Positions 23,390 through 31,351 of a stretch of DNA of 64,000 nucleotides are shown piece after piece; position 1 is the first letter of the stretch; each line of letters opens with the position of its first letter. This DNA is from Roseateles aquatilis (GTDB lineage: Bacteria; Pseudomonadota; Gammaproteobacteria; Burkholderiales; Burkholderiaceae_C), in the NCBI RefSeq assembly GCF_002205645.1, contig NZ_NIOF01000016.1, positions 62,001-126,000 of the forward strand. Direction: 5' to 3'. The position numbers and the translations under genes are program-made. The notes beneath the pieces were generated by a model, which was not told the DNA's origin, did no database searches, and saw only the letters and a list, made by a program, of their open reading frames with translations.

Positions 23390-24762
23390 ACTCCACGACC
23401 GATCCCCTGTCCTTCGCCGCGACGCTCGCCGGCGACGTGCATTCCGCGCGCCGCGCGCCGGTGCGCCGGCTGCTGTCCCGCATCCGGCACGGGCACCTGT
23501 CGCTGACCTTGCCCGACGGCACCCGCGTCGATGCCACCGGCGCGCTGCCCGGCCCCCGGGCGGACCTGCGGCTGCATCGCTGGCGCCCCGCGCTGCGGCT
23601 GCTGCTGCAGGGCGACCTGGGCCTGGCGTTCTCCTACCGCGACGGGGACTGGAGCACCTCCGACCTGACCGCGCTGCTGTCCTTCGGCCTGGCCAACGAG
23701 TCGGCGCTGGGCGGCGTGGCCGAGGCTCGTGGTCCGGCGCGCTGGCTGGCGAAGTTGCTGCACCGGGCGCGCGCCAACACGCGGCGCGGCAGCCGAGACA
23801 ATATCTCCTTCCACTACGACCTGGGCAACGCGTTCTACGCGCGTTGGCTGGACGACAGCATGCTCTATTCGAGCGCGTTGTACGCCGGGAGCGACGCGGC
23901 GGATGCCGGCTTCCAGGCAGGCACGCAGGCCGGCGCCGACATCCACGCCGGCGCGGGCGCAGCGGCGGCGCCCAGTGACAGAAGCCGCGGCGACACCGAT
24001 GCCGAATCGCGCGCGCGCTGGCATGCCAACGGCGAGACGCTCGAATCGGCGCAGGCGCGCCGGCTGGACCGCATCCTCGACCTGATGGACATGCGGCCCG
24101 GCGCGCGGGTGCTGGAGATCGGCTGCGGCTGGGGCACGCTGGCGGCGACGCTGGCGCGCCGCTTCGAGGCGCAGGTCACCGGCGTGACGCTGTCCACCGA
24201 GCAGCTCGCGTTCGCGCGCGAGCGCGCGGCGGCCTGGGGTGTCGCGGATCGGGTCGACCTGCGGCTGCAGGACTACCGCGATCTCGACGATCGCGAGGGT
24301 CGCTACGACCGCATCGTGTCGATCGAGATGATCGAGGCCGTCGGCGAGGCCTATTGGCCGACCTACTTCGCGACGCTGCGAGACCGGCTCGCGCCGGGCG
24401 GCACCGCGCTGCTGCAGGCGATCACGATCGCCGAGCCCTTCTTCGAGCGCTACCGCGCCTGCCCGGACTTCATCCAGCGCTGCATCTTCCCCGGCGGCAT
24501 GCTGCCGACGCCGGAGCGGCTGGCCGAGCAGGCCGCGCGCGCGGGGCTGGCGCTGACCGTGTCCGACCGTTTCGGCGGCAGCTATGCGCGCACGCTGGTC
24601 GAGTGGCGCCGACGTTTCATCGCCGAATGGCCCGCGATCGAGGCGCTGGGATTCGACCTGCCGTTCAAGCGCCTGTGGGAGTACTACCTCTGCTATTGCG
24701 AGGCGGGCTTCCTCAGCGGCCGGGTCGATGTCGGACTCTATCGACTGACCCACGCGGCGTGA
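23374..24762 (+). CDS. Cyclopropane-fatty-acyl-phospholipid synthase family methyltransferase with insertion
   Basis: A 462-aa SAM-dependent enzyme modifying unsaturated phospholipid acyl chains. The N-terminal CFA domain is followed by NISFHYDLGNAFYARWLDDSMLYSSALY (143-170 region), SAM motif I VLEIGCGWGTLA (about 247-258), VSIEMIEAVGE and FPGGMLPTPE, and the C-terminal YCEAGFLSGRVDVG. ATG 23374 overlaps DUF1365 by 16 nt; ATG 23386 is an alternative. About 48 Ala/Gly/Asp-rich residues (171-219) are inserted where ordinary CFA synthases go straight from SSALY/F to ETLESAQ. It is the last gene of the operon, followed by a palindrome. Confidence 0.88.
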   Translation: MPTTMNSTTDPLSFAATLAGDVHSARRAPVRRLLSRIRHGHLSLTLPDGTRVDATGALPGPRADLRLHRWRPALRLLLQGDLGLAFSYRDGDWSTSDLTALLSFGLANESALGGVAEARGPARWLAKLLHRARANTRRGSRDNISFHYDLGNAFYARWLDDSMLYSSALYAGSDAADAGFQAGTQAGADIHAGAGAAAAPSDRSRGDTDAESRARWHANGETLESAQARRLDRILDLMDMRPGARVLEIGCGWGTLAATLARRFEAQVTGVTLSTEQLAFARERAAAWGVADRVDLRLQDYRDLDDREGRYDRIVSIEMIEAVGEAYWPTYFATLRDRLAPGGTALLQAITIAEPFFERYRACPDFIQRCIFPGGMLPTPERLAEQAARAGLALTVSDRFGGSYARTLVEWRRRFIAEWPAIEALGFDLPFKRLWEYYLCYCEAGFLSGRVDVGLYRLTHAA

Positions 24763-24895
24763 TCGCCGCGGCGCCAGCCTCGCGGCGCGTCCTCCAGGCG
24801 TGGTCCGTGCGCCTGGACCGGCACGGTCCCTGGCCGCGGGCACGGTCCGCCGGCGGCGATCGCTGGTGGACCGACGCGGCCCGTCGCCGCGCCAA

Positions 24896-24917
24896 GGCCG
24901 GCGGCCAGCCGCCGGCC
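24896..24917. terminator. Palindrome between convergent genes, possible bidirectional terminator
   Basis: Perfect 10-bp arms GGCCGGCGGC / GCCGCCGGCC with a CA loop, 134 nt after the CFA gene and 7 nt after the stop of the convergent gene. No T-tract is present on either strand, so termination is uncertain. Confidence 0.4.
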
Positions 24918-24924
24918 CGAGGGA

Positions 24925-25254
24925 TCACGCCTCGCGGCGCGTCGACTCCAGCGTCGCGATGGCCTGGACGGTGTCGCCGTGGCGCACCTGCCAGCTGACC
25001 TTGTCGAGCTGGCGCAGATCGCGGACGCTGTCGGCGTCGCGATGGGCCATCAGCATGCGACGGGCATCGCGGATCAGGTGGATCGCGTTGTCCTGGTGGT
25101 CGCAATAGAGCTCGACCTGCACGGCCCGCAACTGCTCGTTGACCATCGCCCGGCGCTCCGTGCGGCGCGCCGACTCGTCGGGATCGGTCGCGGCCTGCGC
25201 GGACGCCGCGGCGAACGCGGCAACGATGGCGAAGATCGGGGTGGACTTGCTCAT
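24925..25254 (-). CDS. Small secreted protein of unknown function
   Basis: A 109-aa protein with a clean signal peptide (MSKSTPIFAIVAAFAAASAQAA) and a strong ribosome site (AAGGAG, 6 nt before ATG). The mature part is polar and helical (RRTERRAMVNEQLRAVQVEL, NAIHLIRDARRMLMAHRDAD) with one Cys. I do not recognise the family. It is convergent with the CFA gene and looks monocistronic. Confidence 0.7.
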   Translation of the reverse strand: MSKSTPIFAIVAAFAAASAQAATDPDESARRTERRAMVNEQLRAVQVELYCDHQDNAIHLIRDARRMLMAHRDADSVRDLRQLDKVSWQVRHGDTVQAIATLESTRREA

Positions 25255-25674
25255 TCACATCTCCTTCGACCCGTCCGGACCCGCACCGGTGGCGCCTGAT
25301 CGCGTCGCCGTGGGCTGCGGGAACCTCGGTGGTCGATGACGTTCGACGATGCCGTCAAACAACGTGTTGCCCTGGACGTAAGGTGGCACCGCCAAGTTAA
25401 CCGCAGCTTAAGCAGCGGCCCGCGGCGGTGTCGATGCGCACGACCTGGCGCTGATCGCACGATCAATTACCCGGCGGAAACGTCGCCTGTACCGACGCTT
25501 CACATCGGGCCGGCGCGGCCGTCCTCGATCGCCCCACGACGCTGTCCTGCCAGGACGCCGGACCCGCCCCCCGGCGAATACGGGACACTACGCCGCCACG
25601 CCTCGCGGCGATTCCCGATCCGCCTCGCCCGGACACCGGCCCCTGCCCACCCCTCGCCCCTCCGTTCCAGCCTC
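25255..25674. other. Intergenic region upstream of the lacI-type regulator
   Basis: A 420-bp spacer between the divergent small secreted gene and the lacI-type gene. The regulator frame stays open upstream to 25336, but that part is Arg/Pro-rich and lacks the family's start. The stretch around 25361-25425 is less GC-rich than the surroundings and probably holds the promoter. No clear operator or RNA gene was found. Confidence 0.4.
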
Positions 25675-26763
25675 GTGACCGCCCCCGTCAAACCCCGAAG
25701 CACCCGCCATGCCGCGACGCTGGCCGACGTCGGCCGCGAGGCCGGCGTGTCGGCGATGGCGGCCTCGGCGGTACTGAACGGCGCCAAGACGTCGTCGCGC
25801 ATCGCCGACGAGACGCGCGACCGGATCCTGGAAGCGGCGCGGCGCCTGAACTACCGCCCCAACGCGACGGCCCGGGCGCTGGCCGCGGGACGCATGAACA
25901 CGATCGGCTTCGCCACGACGCTGTCGCGCACAGAGCTGAACCAGTACTTCCTGGAAGTCTTCAACGGCGTGATCGAGGCCGCCGCCGAGCTGGGCCAGAA
26001 CACGACTGTCTTCGCCCTGGCCGACTGGAGCGACGGCGCGCGCCGCATCCCGGCCTTCTGCGACGGCCGCATCGACGGCCTGATCCTGCTGGCGCCGCAA
26101 CTCGCCGCGGACGACGCCCACCGGTTGCCCGACCACACGCCCCTGGTCAGCATCCACGGCAATTGCGAGCTGCCCGGCGTCATCAACCTGGAGGCCGAGG
26201 AGGAAGCCGGGGCGCACGCGATGGTGGCCCGGCTGCTGGCGCTCGGCCACCGGCACATCCTGCACGTGGCCGGACCGCCGCACGTGCTGGGCGCGCGACG
26301 GCGCGTGGACGGCTACCACCGCGCCTACCGCGAGGCCGGCCTGACGCCGCCGGCGGACGGCGTCGTCGCGGGCGACTTCAGCGCGGAGTCCGGTCGGCGG
26401 CTGCTGAGCCGGTGGCTGGAGACGCATCGCGGCCAGGAGATGCCGCAGGCGATCTTCGCCGGCAACGACGCGATCGCGATGGGCTGCCTGGACGTGCTGA
26501 CGGCGCGCGGCATCGGCGTGCCGCAGCAGGTCTCGGTGGTGGGCTTCGACGACACGGTGCTGGCGCGCTCCGCGCGGCTGACCACGGTGCGTCAGCCGCT
26601 GCGGGAACTGGGCCAGCGCGCCGCGCGGCTGCTGGTGGCGTGCGTCGACGCCAAGCTCGGCGAGGGCCCGGCGCCGAATGTCACGACGCTGGTGCTGCCG
26701 ACGGAACTGGTGGACGGCGCCACGCTGTCTCCACCCCGCGCGGCGTCGCTGCGGATCGAGTGA
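25675..26763 (+). CDS. LacI-family transcriptional regulator
   Basis: A 362-aa DNA-binding regulator. The helix-turn-helix is ATLADVGREAGVSAMAASAVLNG with the hinge ARRLNYRPNATARALAAGRMNTIGF. The periplasmic-binding-like core follows (MARLLALGHRHILHVAGP-like segment, AIFAGNDAIAMGCLDVL, VSVVGFDDTVLAR). The start is taken at GTG 25675 because family proteins begin 10-15 residues before the helix-turn-helix. No sugar operon is adjacent, so the regulated genes are unknown; GntR-type gluconate regulators share this N-terminus. Confidence 0.87.
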   Translation: MTAPVKPRSTRHAATLADVGREAGVSAMAASAVLNGAKTSSRIADETRDRILEAARRLNYRPNATARALAAGRMNTIGFATTLSRTELNQYFLEVFNGVIEAAAELGQNTTVFALADWSDGARRIPAFCDGRIDGLILLAPQLAADDAHRLPDHTPLVSIHGNCELPGVINLEAEEEAGAHAMVARLLALGHRHILHVAGPPHVLGARRRVDGYHRAYREAGLTPPADGVVAGDFSAESGRRLLSRWLETHRGQEMPQAIFAGNDAIAMGCLDVLTARGIGVPQQVSVVGFDDTVLARSARLTTVRQPLRELGQRAARLLVACVDAKLGEGPAPNVTTLVLPTELVDGATLSPPRAASLRIE

Positions 26764-26969
26764 CCGATCCGCGGCGAACCCGCAGCCGGCAACTGACTGC
26801 CGAGCCCCGTCGCCATCGACCATCGGCCAGCGCATTTGTATGGCAGTGTGTCTGGCGCCCACGTCGACACGCGCGGCGGCGAATCGACCGTCGAGCTCAC
26901 ACATCGGCGATACATCGTCGCCATGAAATGCGGCCCACGCAGCCCCACGCTGCTTCACCGGAGCCCACC

Positions 26970-27455
26970 ATGACCTCGTCCGCCGCCATGATTTCGTCCT
27001 CCGCCACGACCTCGGCCTCGACCGCCATGCCGAGCCCCCCCTTGGCCCTGCCGCGGATCCTGTACACCGCCCGGACCCGCACCACCGGCGGACGCGACGG
27101 CCGCGGCCAGTCCGATGACGGCCGGCTGGACGTCCCGCTGAGCCCGCCCGGGTCGCCGCGCGCCGGCACCAACCCCGAGCAGCTGTTCGCGGTCGGCTGG
27201 TCCGCCTGCTTCATCGGCGCGATGGGCCTGGCGGCGCAAGCGCTGGGCGTGACGCTGCCGGCGGACGCCGCCGTCGACGCGCAAGTCGAGCTCGGCAAGG
27301 ACGGCGACGCCTACTTCCTCGGCGCGCGGCTGAAGGTCAGCCTGCCCGGCCTGCCGCGCCACACGGCCTACACGCTGATCAAGCGCGCGCACGAGACCTG
27401 CCCCTACTCGAAGGCCACGCGCGGCAACATCGATGTGGGGCTCGAACTGGTCTGA
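26970..27455 (+). CDS. ohr: Ohr-type organic hydroperoxide reductase (OsmC family)
   Basis: Cytoplasmic Cys-based peroxidase that reduces organic and lipid hydroperoxides. The 161-aa product has an extra ~25-residue Ser/Ala-rich leader before the family start (LPRILYTARTRTTGGRDG). The catalytic pair is Cys80 (FAVGWSACFIGA) and Cys144 (HETCPYSKATRGNIDV), both in standard Ohr contexts. GGAG precedes ATG 26970. No ohrR is adjacent in the window. Its closeness to the RpoE/ChrR island is thematically consistent, but no sigma-E promoter motif was found upstream. Confidence 0.9.
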   Translation: MTSSAAMISSSATTSASTAMPSPPLALPRILYTARTRTTGGRDGRGQSDDGRLDVPLSPPGSPRAGTNPEQLFAVGWSACFIGAMGLAAQALGVTLPADAAVDAQVELGKDGDAYFLGARLKVSLPGLPRHTAYTLIKRAHETCPYSKATRGNIDVGLELV

Positions 27456-27590
27456 CGTGGGGGCGCGCTGGCTGCCGGCAGGGGGCTGCATGGCGCGCCC
27501 GCGCCGACGCGGCCTTGATCCGGGACGCCCTCCTTCCCCGGATTCCCTCGATATAGTGCCCGGCACCGACAGCTTCCCCGGGCCGATGCC

Positions 27591-28502
27591 ATGAGCGCCC
27601 CCGTTTCTCCCCTCGCCGTCCGGGCGTTCTTCGACGACCGGACCGGCACCGTCACCTACGTGCTGGCCGATCCCACGACGCGCCAGGCCGCGATCGTCGA
27701 TCCGGTGCTGAACTTCGACTTCAAGTCGGGCCGGACCTCGACCGCGCAGGCCGACCGCGTGCTGGCCCACCTGGCCGAGGCCGGCCTGACCGTGCAGTGG
27801 ATCCTGGAGACGCACGCCCACGCGGACCACCTGTCCGCCGCGCGATACCTGCAGGAGCGCGTCGGCGGCCGCATCGCCATCGGCGAGCACATCCGCGAGG
27901 TACAGGCGGTCTTCCGCAAGCTCTACAACCTGGAGCGCGAGTTCCTGCCCGACGGCCGCCAGTTCGATCACCTGTTCCGCGACGACGAGGTCTTCCACAT
28001 CGGTGCCATCGAGGCGCGCGCGCTGCTCGTGCCCGGCCACACGCCCGCGTGCCTGGCCTACCTGATCGGGGACGCGGTCTTCGTCGGCGACACGATGTTC
28101 ATGCCCGACGTCGGCACGGCCCGCGCCGATTTCCCCGGTGGCGACGCGGCGACGCTGTATCGCTCCATCCACCGCCTGCTGGCGCTGCCGCCCGCGACGC
28201 GGCTCTTCGTCTGCCACGACTACCCGCCCGACGGCCGCGCCCCGGCCTGGGAGACGAGCGTCGCCGCCCAGCGCCAGCGCAACATCCACGTCCACGACGG
28301 CGTCACCGAGGCCCAGTTCGTCGCCCTGCGCGACGGCCGCGACGCGAAGCTCGACATGCCGACGCTGATCCTGCCGTCGATCCAGGTCAACATCCGCGCG
28401 GGCCGCCTGCCGCCGCCGGAGGACGACGGGGTCAGCTACCTGAAGATTCCGCTGAACGTGCTCGGCGGGCGAGGCGGCGGTGGCGATTCCAGCGACAGCT
28501 GA
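27591..28502 (+). CDS. MBL-fold hydrolase, persulfide dioxygenase-like
   Basis: A 303-aa metallo-beta-lactamase-fold protein. Metal ligands appear in ETHAHADHLSAARYL (HxHxDH), LLVPGHTPACLAY (His), FVGDTMFMPDVGTARADFPGG (Asp) and FVCHDYPP (His). The GTARADFPGGDA segment is characteristic of the persulfide dioxygenase/Blh group, which oxidises glutathione persulfide with Fe(II). The substrate is inferred from family. A -10-like TATAGT lies at 27552-27557. The C-terminal Gly/Ser tail (GGRGGGGDSSDS) is non-conserved. Confidence 0.85.
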   Translation: MSAPVSPLAVRAFFDDRTGTVTYVLADPTTRQAAIVDPVLNFDFKSGRTSTAQADRVLAHLAEAGLTVQWILETHAHADHLSAARYLQERVGGRIAIGEHIREVQAVFRKLYNLEREFLPDGRQFDHLFRDDEVFHIGAIEARALLVPGHTPACLAYLIGDAVFVGDTMFMPDVGTARADFPGGDAATLYRSIHRLLALPPATRLFVCHDYPPDGRAPAWETSVAAQRQRNIHVHDGVTEAQFVALRDGRDAKLDMPTLILPSIQVNIRAGRLPPPEDDGVSYLKIPLNVLGGRGGGGDSSDS

Positions 28503-28617
28503 CAGCGACAACTGACGGCGACAAGAACGTCGACCGCGAGAACCCCGGCGACCAGGGCGTCGCCGGCAGCCACGCCGCTGGGCGGCGGCAAGGGTGACGC
28601 CGCCAGCGAGGCCGGCT

Positions 28618-29937
28618 TCAACGGTCGCTGACGGTCAGCCCGATGCGCGTCACGCCGCCGGCCGATTCGGCCGAGGCCACGCCGCCATGCATGCGCGCCA
28701 CGGCGGCGACGATGGACAGCCCCAGGCCGTGGTTGCGCTCGGCCGCCGAGCGCGCCGGATCGACCCGGTAGAAGCGGTCGAACAGCCGCGGCAGATGCTC
28801 GGCGGGAATCGTCGCCCCCTCGTTGCGCACCGACAAGCGCACCTGCCCGTCGCCCAGCTCCTCGATGTGGATCAGCACGGTCGATGCCGGCCGCGCATAC
28901 CGCGTCGCGTTGCCGAGCAGATTGGACAGCGCGCGCCGCACCAGCCCCGCGTCGACGGCGGCGAACGCGTCGCCGCGGACCTCGGCGCGCAGGCCGGCCT
29001 CCTGCAAGGCGGCCTCGTGGAAGTCGATCACGTCCTCCGCCAGCGTCGCCAACGGCACCGGCCCTGCCCGGCGCGCCGCGTGGCCGCGCTCGGCGTTGGA
29101 CAGGAACAGCATGTCCGCCACAATGCCGGCCATGCGCCGCAGATCCTCCAGGTTGGAGGCCAGCACCTCGCGCAATTCCTCGACCGGGCGGGATCGGCGC
29201 AGCGCGATTTCGCAACTGCCGATCAGCGTGGACAGCGGGGTGTTGAGCTCATGCGCGACATCGGCGTTGAACGCTTCCATCTGGCCGTAGGAGACCGCCA
29301 GCCGGTCCAGCAGCGCGTTGAACTGGCCGATCAGCGGCTGCAGCTCGTGGGCCTGCGCCTGGCCGTCCAGGCGCCGATCGAGCCGCAGCGCGTTCACGCG
29401 CGCCGTCTGGTCGACCAGGTCCCGTAGCGGCGCCAGTCCGATCCGCACCAGCACCCAGGCGCCGGCGGAGACCGCCAGCGCGCCGCCGACGGCCGTCAGC
29501 AGCAGCGTCCAGGCCAGCCGGCGCAGCAGCGCCTGATCGCTGCCGCGATCGAAGGCGAGCACCGCCGAGCCCGCCGACCCCAGCGCATCGGGCAAGCGCA
29601 GATCGAAGTCGACGCGCCTGGCGCGCGCCGACGGCGGCAGCGGCCGCGTCGTCTGATAGACGATGCGCCCTTGCTGCGTGGAGACGATCAGCGACAGATC
29701 GTCGTGCCCGGCCAGGAAGTCGTTGAGCAGGTGCTGCACGTCGGCCTCTTCGTGCGCGCCGCGGGCCTCGGTCAGCAGGCCCTGAACGGCCATGCGCTTC
29801 TGCGCCAGGATCTCGTCCTGCCGCTGCGACAGGGTCAGCGCGATCACCAGGTAGACGACGGTGCAGACCAGCCCCAGGCCCAGCATCGTCTGCAGCGCGA
29901 GCCACCGCGACAGGCGCCCGCGCAGGCTCGCGCTCAT
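28618..29937 (-). CDS. Heavy-metal-type sensor histidine kinase (CusS/CzcS-like)
   Basis: A 439-aa inner-membrane kinase. TM1 is at about 15-37, the periplasmic sensor at 38-140, and TM2 at about 141-165, followed by HAMP. The DHp domain has phospho-accepting His229 (DVAHELNTPLSTLIGS, the Asn-Thr variant typical of CusS/IrlS). The HATPase domain shows NLLGNATRYARP and HGLGLSIVAAVARMHGG. ATG 29937 overlaps the response-regulator stop by 4 nt. Together with the adjacent czcE this points to sensing of divalent metal or copper. Confidence 0.9.
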   Translation of the reverse strand: MSASLRGRLSRWLALQTMLGLGLVCTVVYLVIALTLSQRQDEILAQKRMAVQGLLTEARGAHEEADVQHLLNDFLAGHDDLSLIVSTQQGRIVYQTTRPLPPSARARRVDFDLRLPDALGSAGSAVLAFDRGSDQALLRRLAWTLLLTAVGGALAVSAGAWVLVRIGLAPLRDLVDQTARVNALRLDRRLDGQAQAHELQPLIGQFNALLDRLAVSYGQMEAFNADVAHELNTPLSTLIGSCEIALRRSRPVEELREVLASNLEDLRRMAGIVADMLFLSNAERGHAARRAGPVPLATLAEDVIDFHEAALQEAGLRAEVRGDAFAAVDAGLVRRALSNLLGNATRYARPASTVLIHIEELGDGQVRLSVRNEGATIPAEHLPRLFDRFYRVDPARSAAERNHGLGLSIVAAVARMHGGVASAESAGGVTRIGLTVSDR

Positions 29938-30665
29938 CGGTCGGGTGCTCCGCCGGCGCCGCCCTCGTCCGCGTGCGCAGCCGGCCCATCGCGGGCCTCC
30001 AGCACATAGCCCATGCCGCGCACCGTGTGCAGCAGCGGCCGATCGAACGGCGCGTCGAGCTTGCCGCGCAGCCGCCGCACGGCGACTTCGACGACGTTGG
30101 TCTCGCTGTCGAAGTTCATGTCCCAGACCTGCGCGGCGATCTCCGTGCGGGACAGCACCTCGCCCTGGCGTCGCACCAGCAGGCTGAGCAGGCTGAACTC
30201 CTTGGCGGTCAGCTCCAGCCGCTGCCCGGCGCGCAAGGCCTTGCGGCGCAGCAGGTCCAGCTCCAGGTCCGCGACCTGGAACCGCGTCGCCTCGGCCACG
30301 GTGCGCGCGCCGTGACGGCGCTGCAGCACCTGCATGCGCGCCACCAGCTCGGAAAACGCGAACGGCTTGACCATGTAGTCGTCGGCGCCGCCCTGCAGGC
30401 CGCGCACGCGGTCCTCCACCTGGCCGCGCGCGGTCAGCATGATGACGGGCACCGCGCTCGATTGCCGCAGCGCGGCCAGCACCGCGAAGCCGTCGATGCC
30501 GGGCAGCATCGCGTCGAGCACGACCAGGTCGTACTCGCCCGTCGACGCCAGGTGCAGGCCGTCGACGCCGTCATGCGCCAGGTCCACCACATGGCCTTCC
30601 TCGCCCAGCCCCTTGCGCAGATAGGCCGCGAGCTTGAGCTCGTCTTCCACGACCAGCACTCTCAT
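29934..30665 (-). CDS. Heavy-metal-type OmpR-family response regulator (CusR/CzcR-like)
   Basis: A 243-aa regulator. The receiver has phospho-acceptor Asp51 (LVVLDAMLPGIDG), Thr78 and Lys100 (MVKPFAFSELVARM). The winged helix carries the signature of the CusR/CzcR/IrlR group (LTAKEFSLLSLLVRRQGEVLSRTEIAAQVWDMNFDSETNVVEVAVRRLR, continuing to HTVRGMGYVLE). A C-terminal acidic/Gly tail (DGPAAHADEGGAGG) is unusual. The start is MRVLVVEDE at 30665. A -10-like TAAAAT in the context TTCCTAAAATCC lies at 30803-30798. It probably controls czcE and the efflux operon at the left end. Confidence 0.9.
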   Translation of the reverse strand: MRVLVVEDELKLAAYLRKGLGEEGHVVDLAHDGVDGLHLASTGEYDLVVLDAMLPGIDGFAVLAALRQSSAVPVIMLTARGQVEDRVRGLQGGADDYMVKPFAFSELVARMQVLQRRHGARTVAEATRFQVADLELDLLRRKALRAGQRLELTAKEFSLLSLLVRRQGEVLSRTEIAAQVWDMNFDSETNVVEVAVRRLRGKLDAPFDRPLLHTVRGMGYVLEARDGPAAHADEGGAGGAPDR

Positions 30666-30823
30666 GTCGTTCGGCGCCCTCCAGCGCGTCGGCGCCGCTT
30701 CGCCATGCCCACCGGGCATGGACGCGTGCGGCGCCCTTGTCGATTCGTATCGGGATCATGCCCGCGGCGCGCGCCTTCCGGCGGCGCCGACCCGCGGATT
30801 TTAGGAAGCTCCGCGCCGCTTGT

Positions 30824-31183
30824 TCAGTTGCGCTCGCCGTCGTTGCGCTCGACGAAGACCCAGGTCGAGCGGTCGGTGAAGCCGGCCGGCGCGATGTCCT
30901 TCACGTCGACGGCGCGATGGCCCACCGAGTCGAAGCGCCAGTTGAAGGCCTTGTCGCCGCTGCGGAACTGGACGGTCTCGCCGCAGACGATGTTGAGCTC
31001 TCCGCCCTTCACCTGGGCGAGGTCGATCACGCGGTCGGGCCGCGCGGATTCAGCCGGCGCGCCGTGCACCGACTTGCCGTTGGCCAGGCGCGGCTCGGCG
31101 GTCGGCGCGGCCTGGGCCGACACGGCGCCGACGGACAGCAGCAGCGCGGCGATGACGGAGGGGGCGGCGAAGGAACGGGTCAT
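30824..31183 (-). CDS. czcE: CzcE-family periplasmic metal-binding protein
   Basis: A 119-aa secreted protein. The signal peptide MTRSFAAPSVIAALLLSVGA...AQA is followed by a domain with CzcE hallmarks: DRVIDLAQVKGGELNIVCGETVQF, FNWRFDS and VDVKDIAPAGF. CzcE of Cupriavidus is a periplasmic copper-binding protein linked to the czc regulators; that function is assumed by homology. AGGAG lies 6 nt before ATG 31183, so an upstream in-frame Met was not used. It lies 158 bp before the response regulator on the same strand, under a promoter with a perfect dyad. Confidence 0.85.
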   Translation of the reverse strand: MTRSFAAPSVIAALLLSVGAVSAQAAPTAEPRLANGKSVHGAPAESARPDRVIDLAQVKGGELNIVCGETVQFRSGDKAFNWRFDSVGHRAVDVKDIAPAGFTDRSTWVFVERNDGERN

Positions 31184-31255
31184 GAGGATCTCCTGCAGTC
31201 TTGCGGACGTGCCCGGCGCCCCGGCGGGGCTGCTTCGATGCACATCACGGAACGG

Positions 31256-31311
31256 ACTTTAGGAATCGAGCCTCGACGGCACGCCCGCGGCGGGATGACA
31301 TTCCGGTCATC
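31256..31311 (-). promoter_or_regulatory. Candidate czcE promoter with dyad operator
   Basis: A perfect dyad GATGAC-N6-GTCATC (31294-31311) lies 32 bp upstream of a -10-like TAAAGT (31261-31256). The -10 context GATTCCTAAAGTCC resembles that of tctC. Both ends are about 75-130 bp before the czcE start. It is a plausible site for the neighbouring metal-responsive regulator. Confidence 0.4.
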
Positions 31312-31351
31312 TGGCGCCGCGTCGGGGACGGCCGCTTCGCCGCGTCGGCGT

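Noticed and set aside
27515-27557. TGATCC upstream of the MBL hydrolase as a fourth RpoE promoter
   Set aside because: The nearest TA-rich -10 (TATAGT at 27552) is about 31 bp away instead of 18, so the spacing does not fit.
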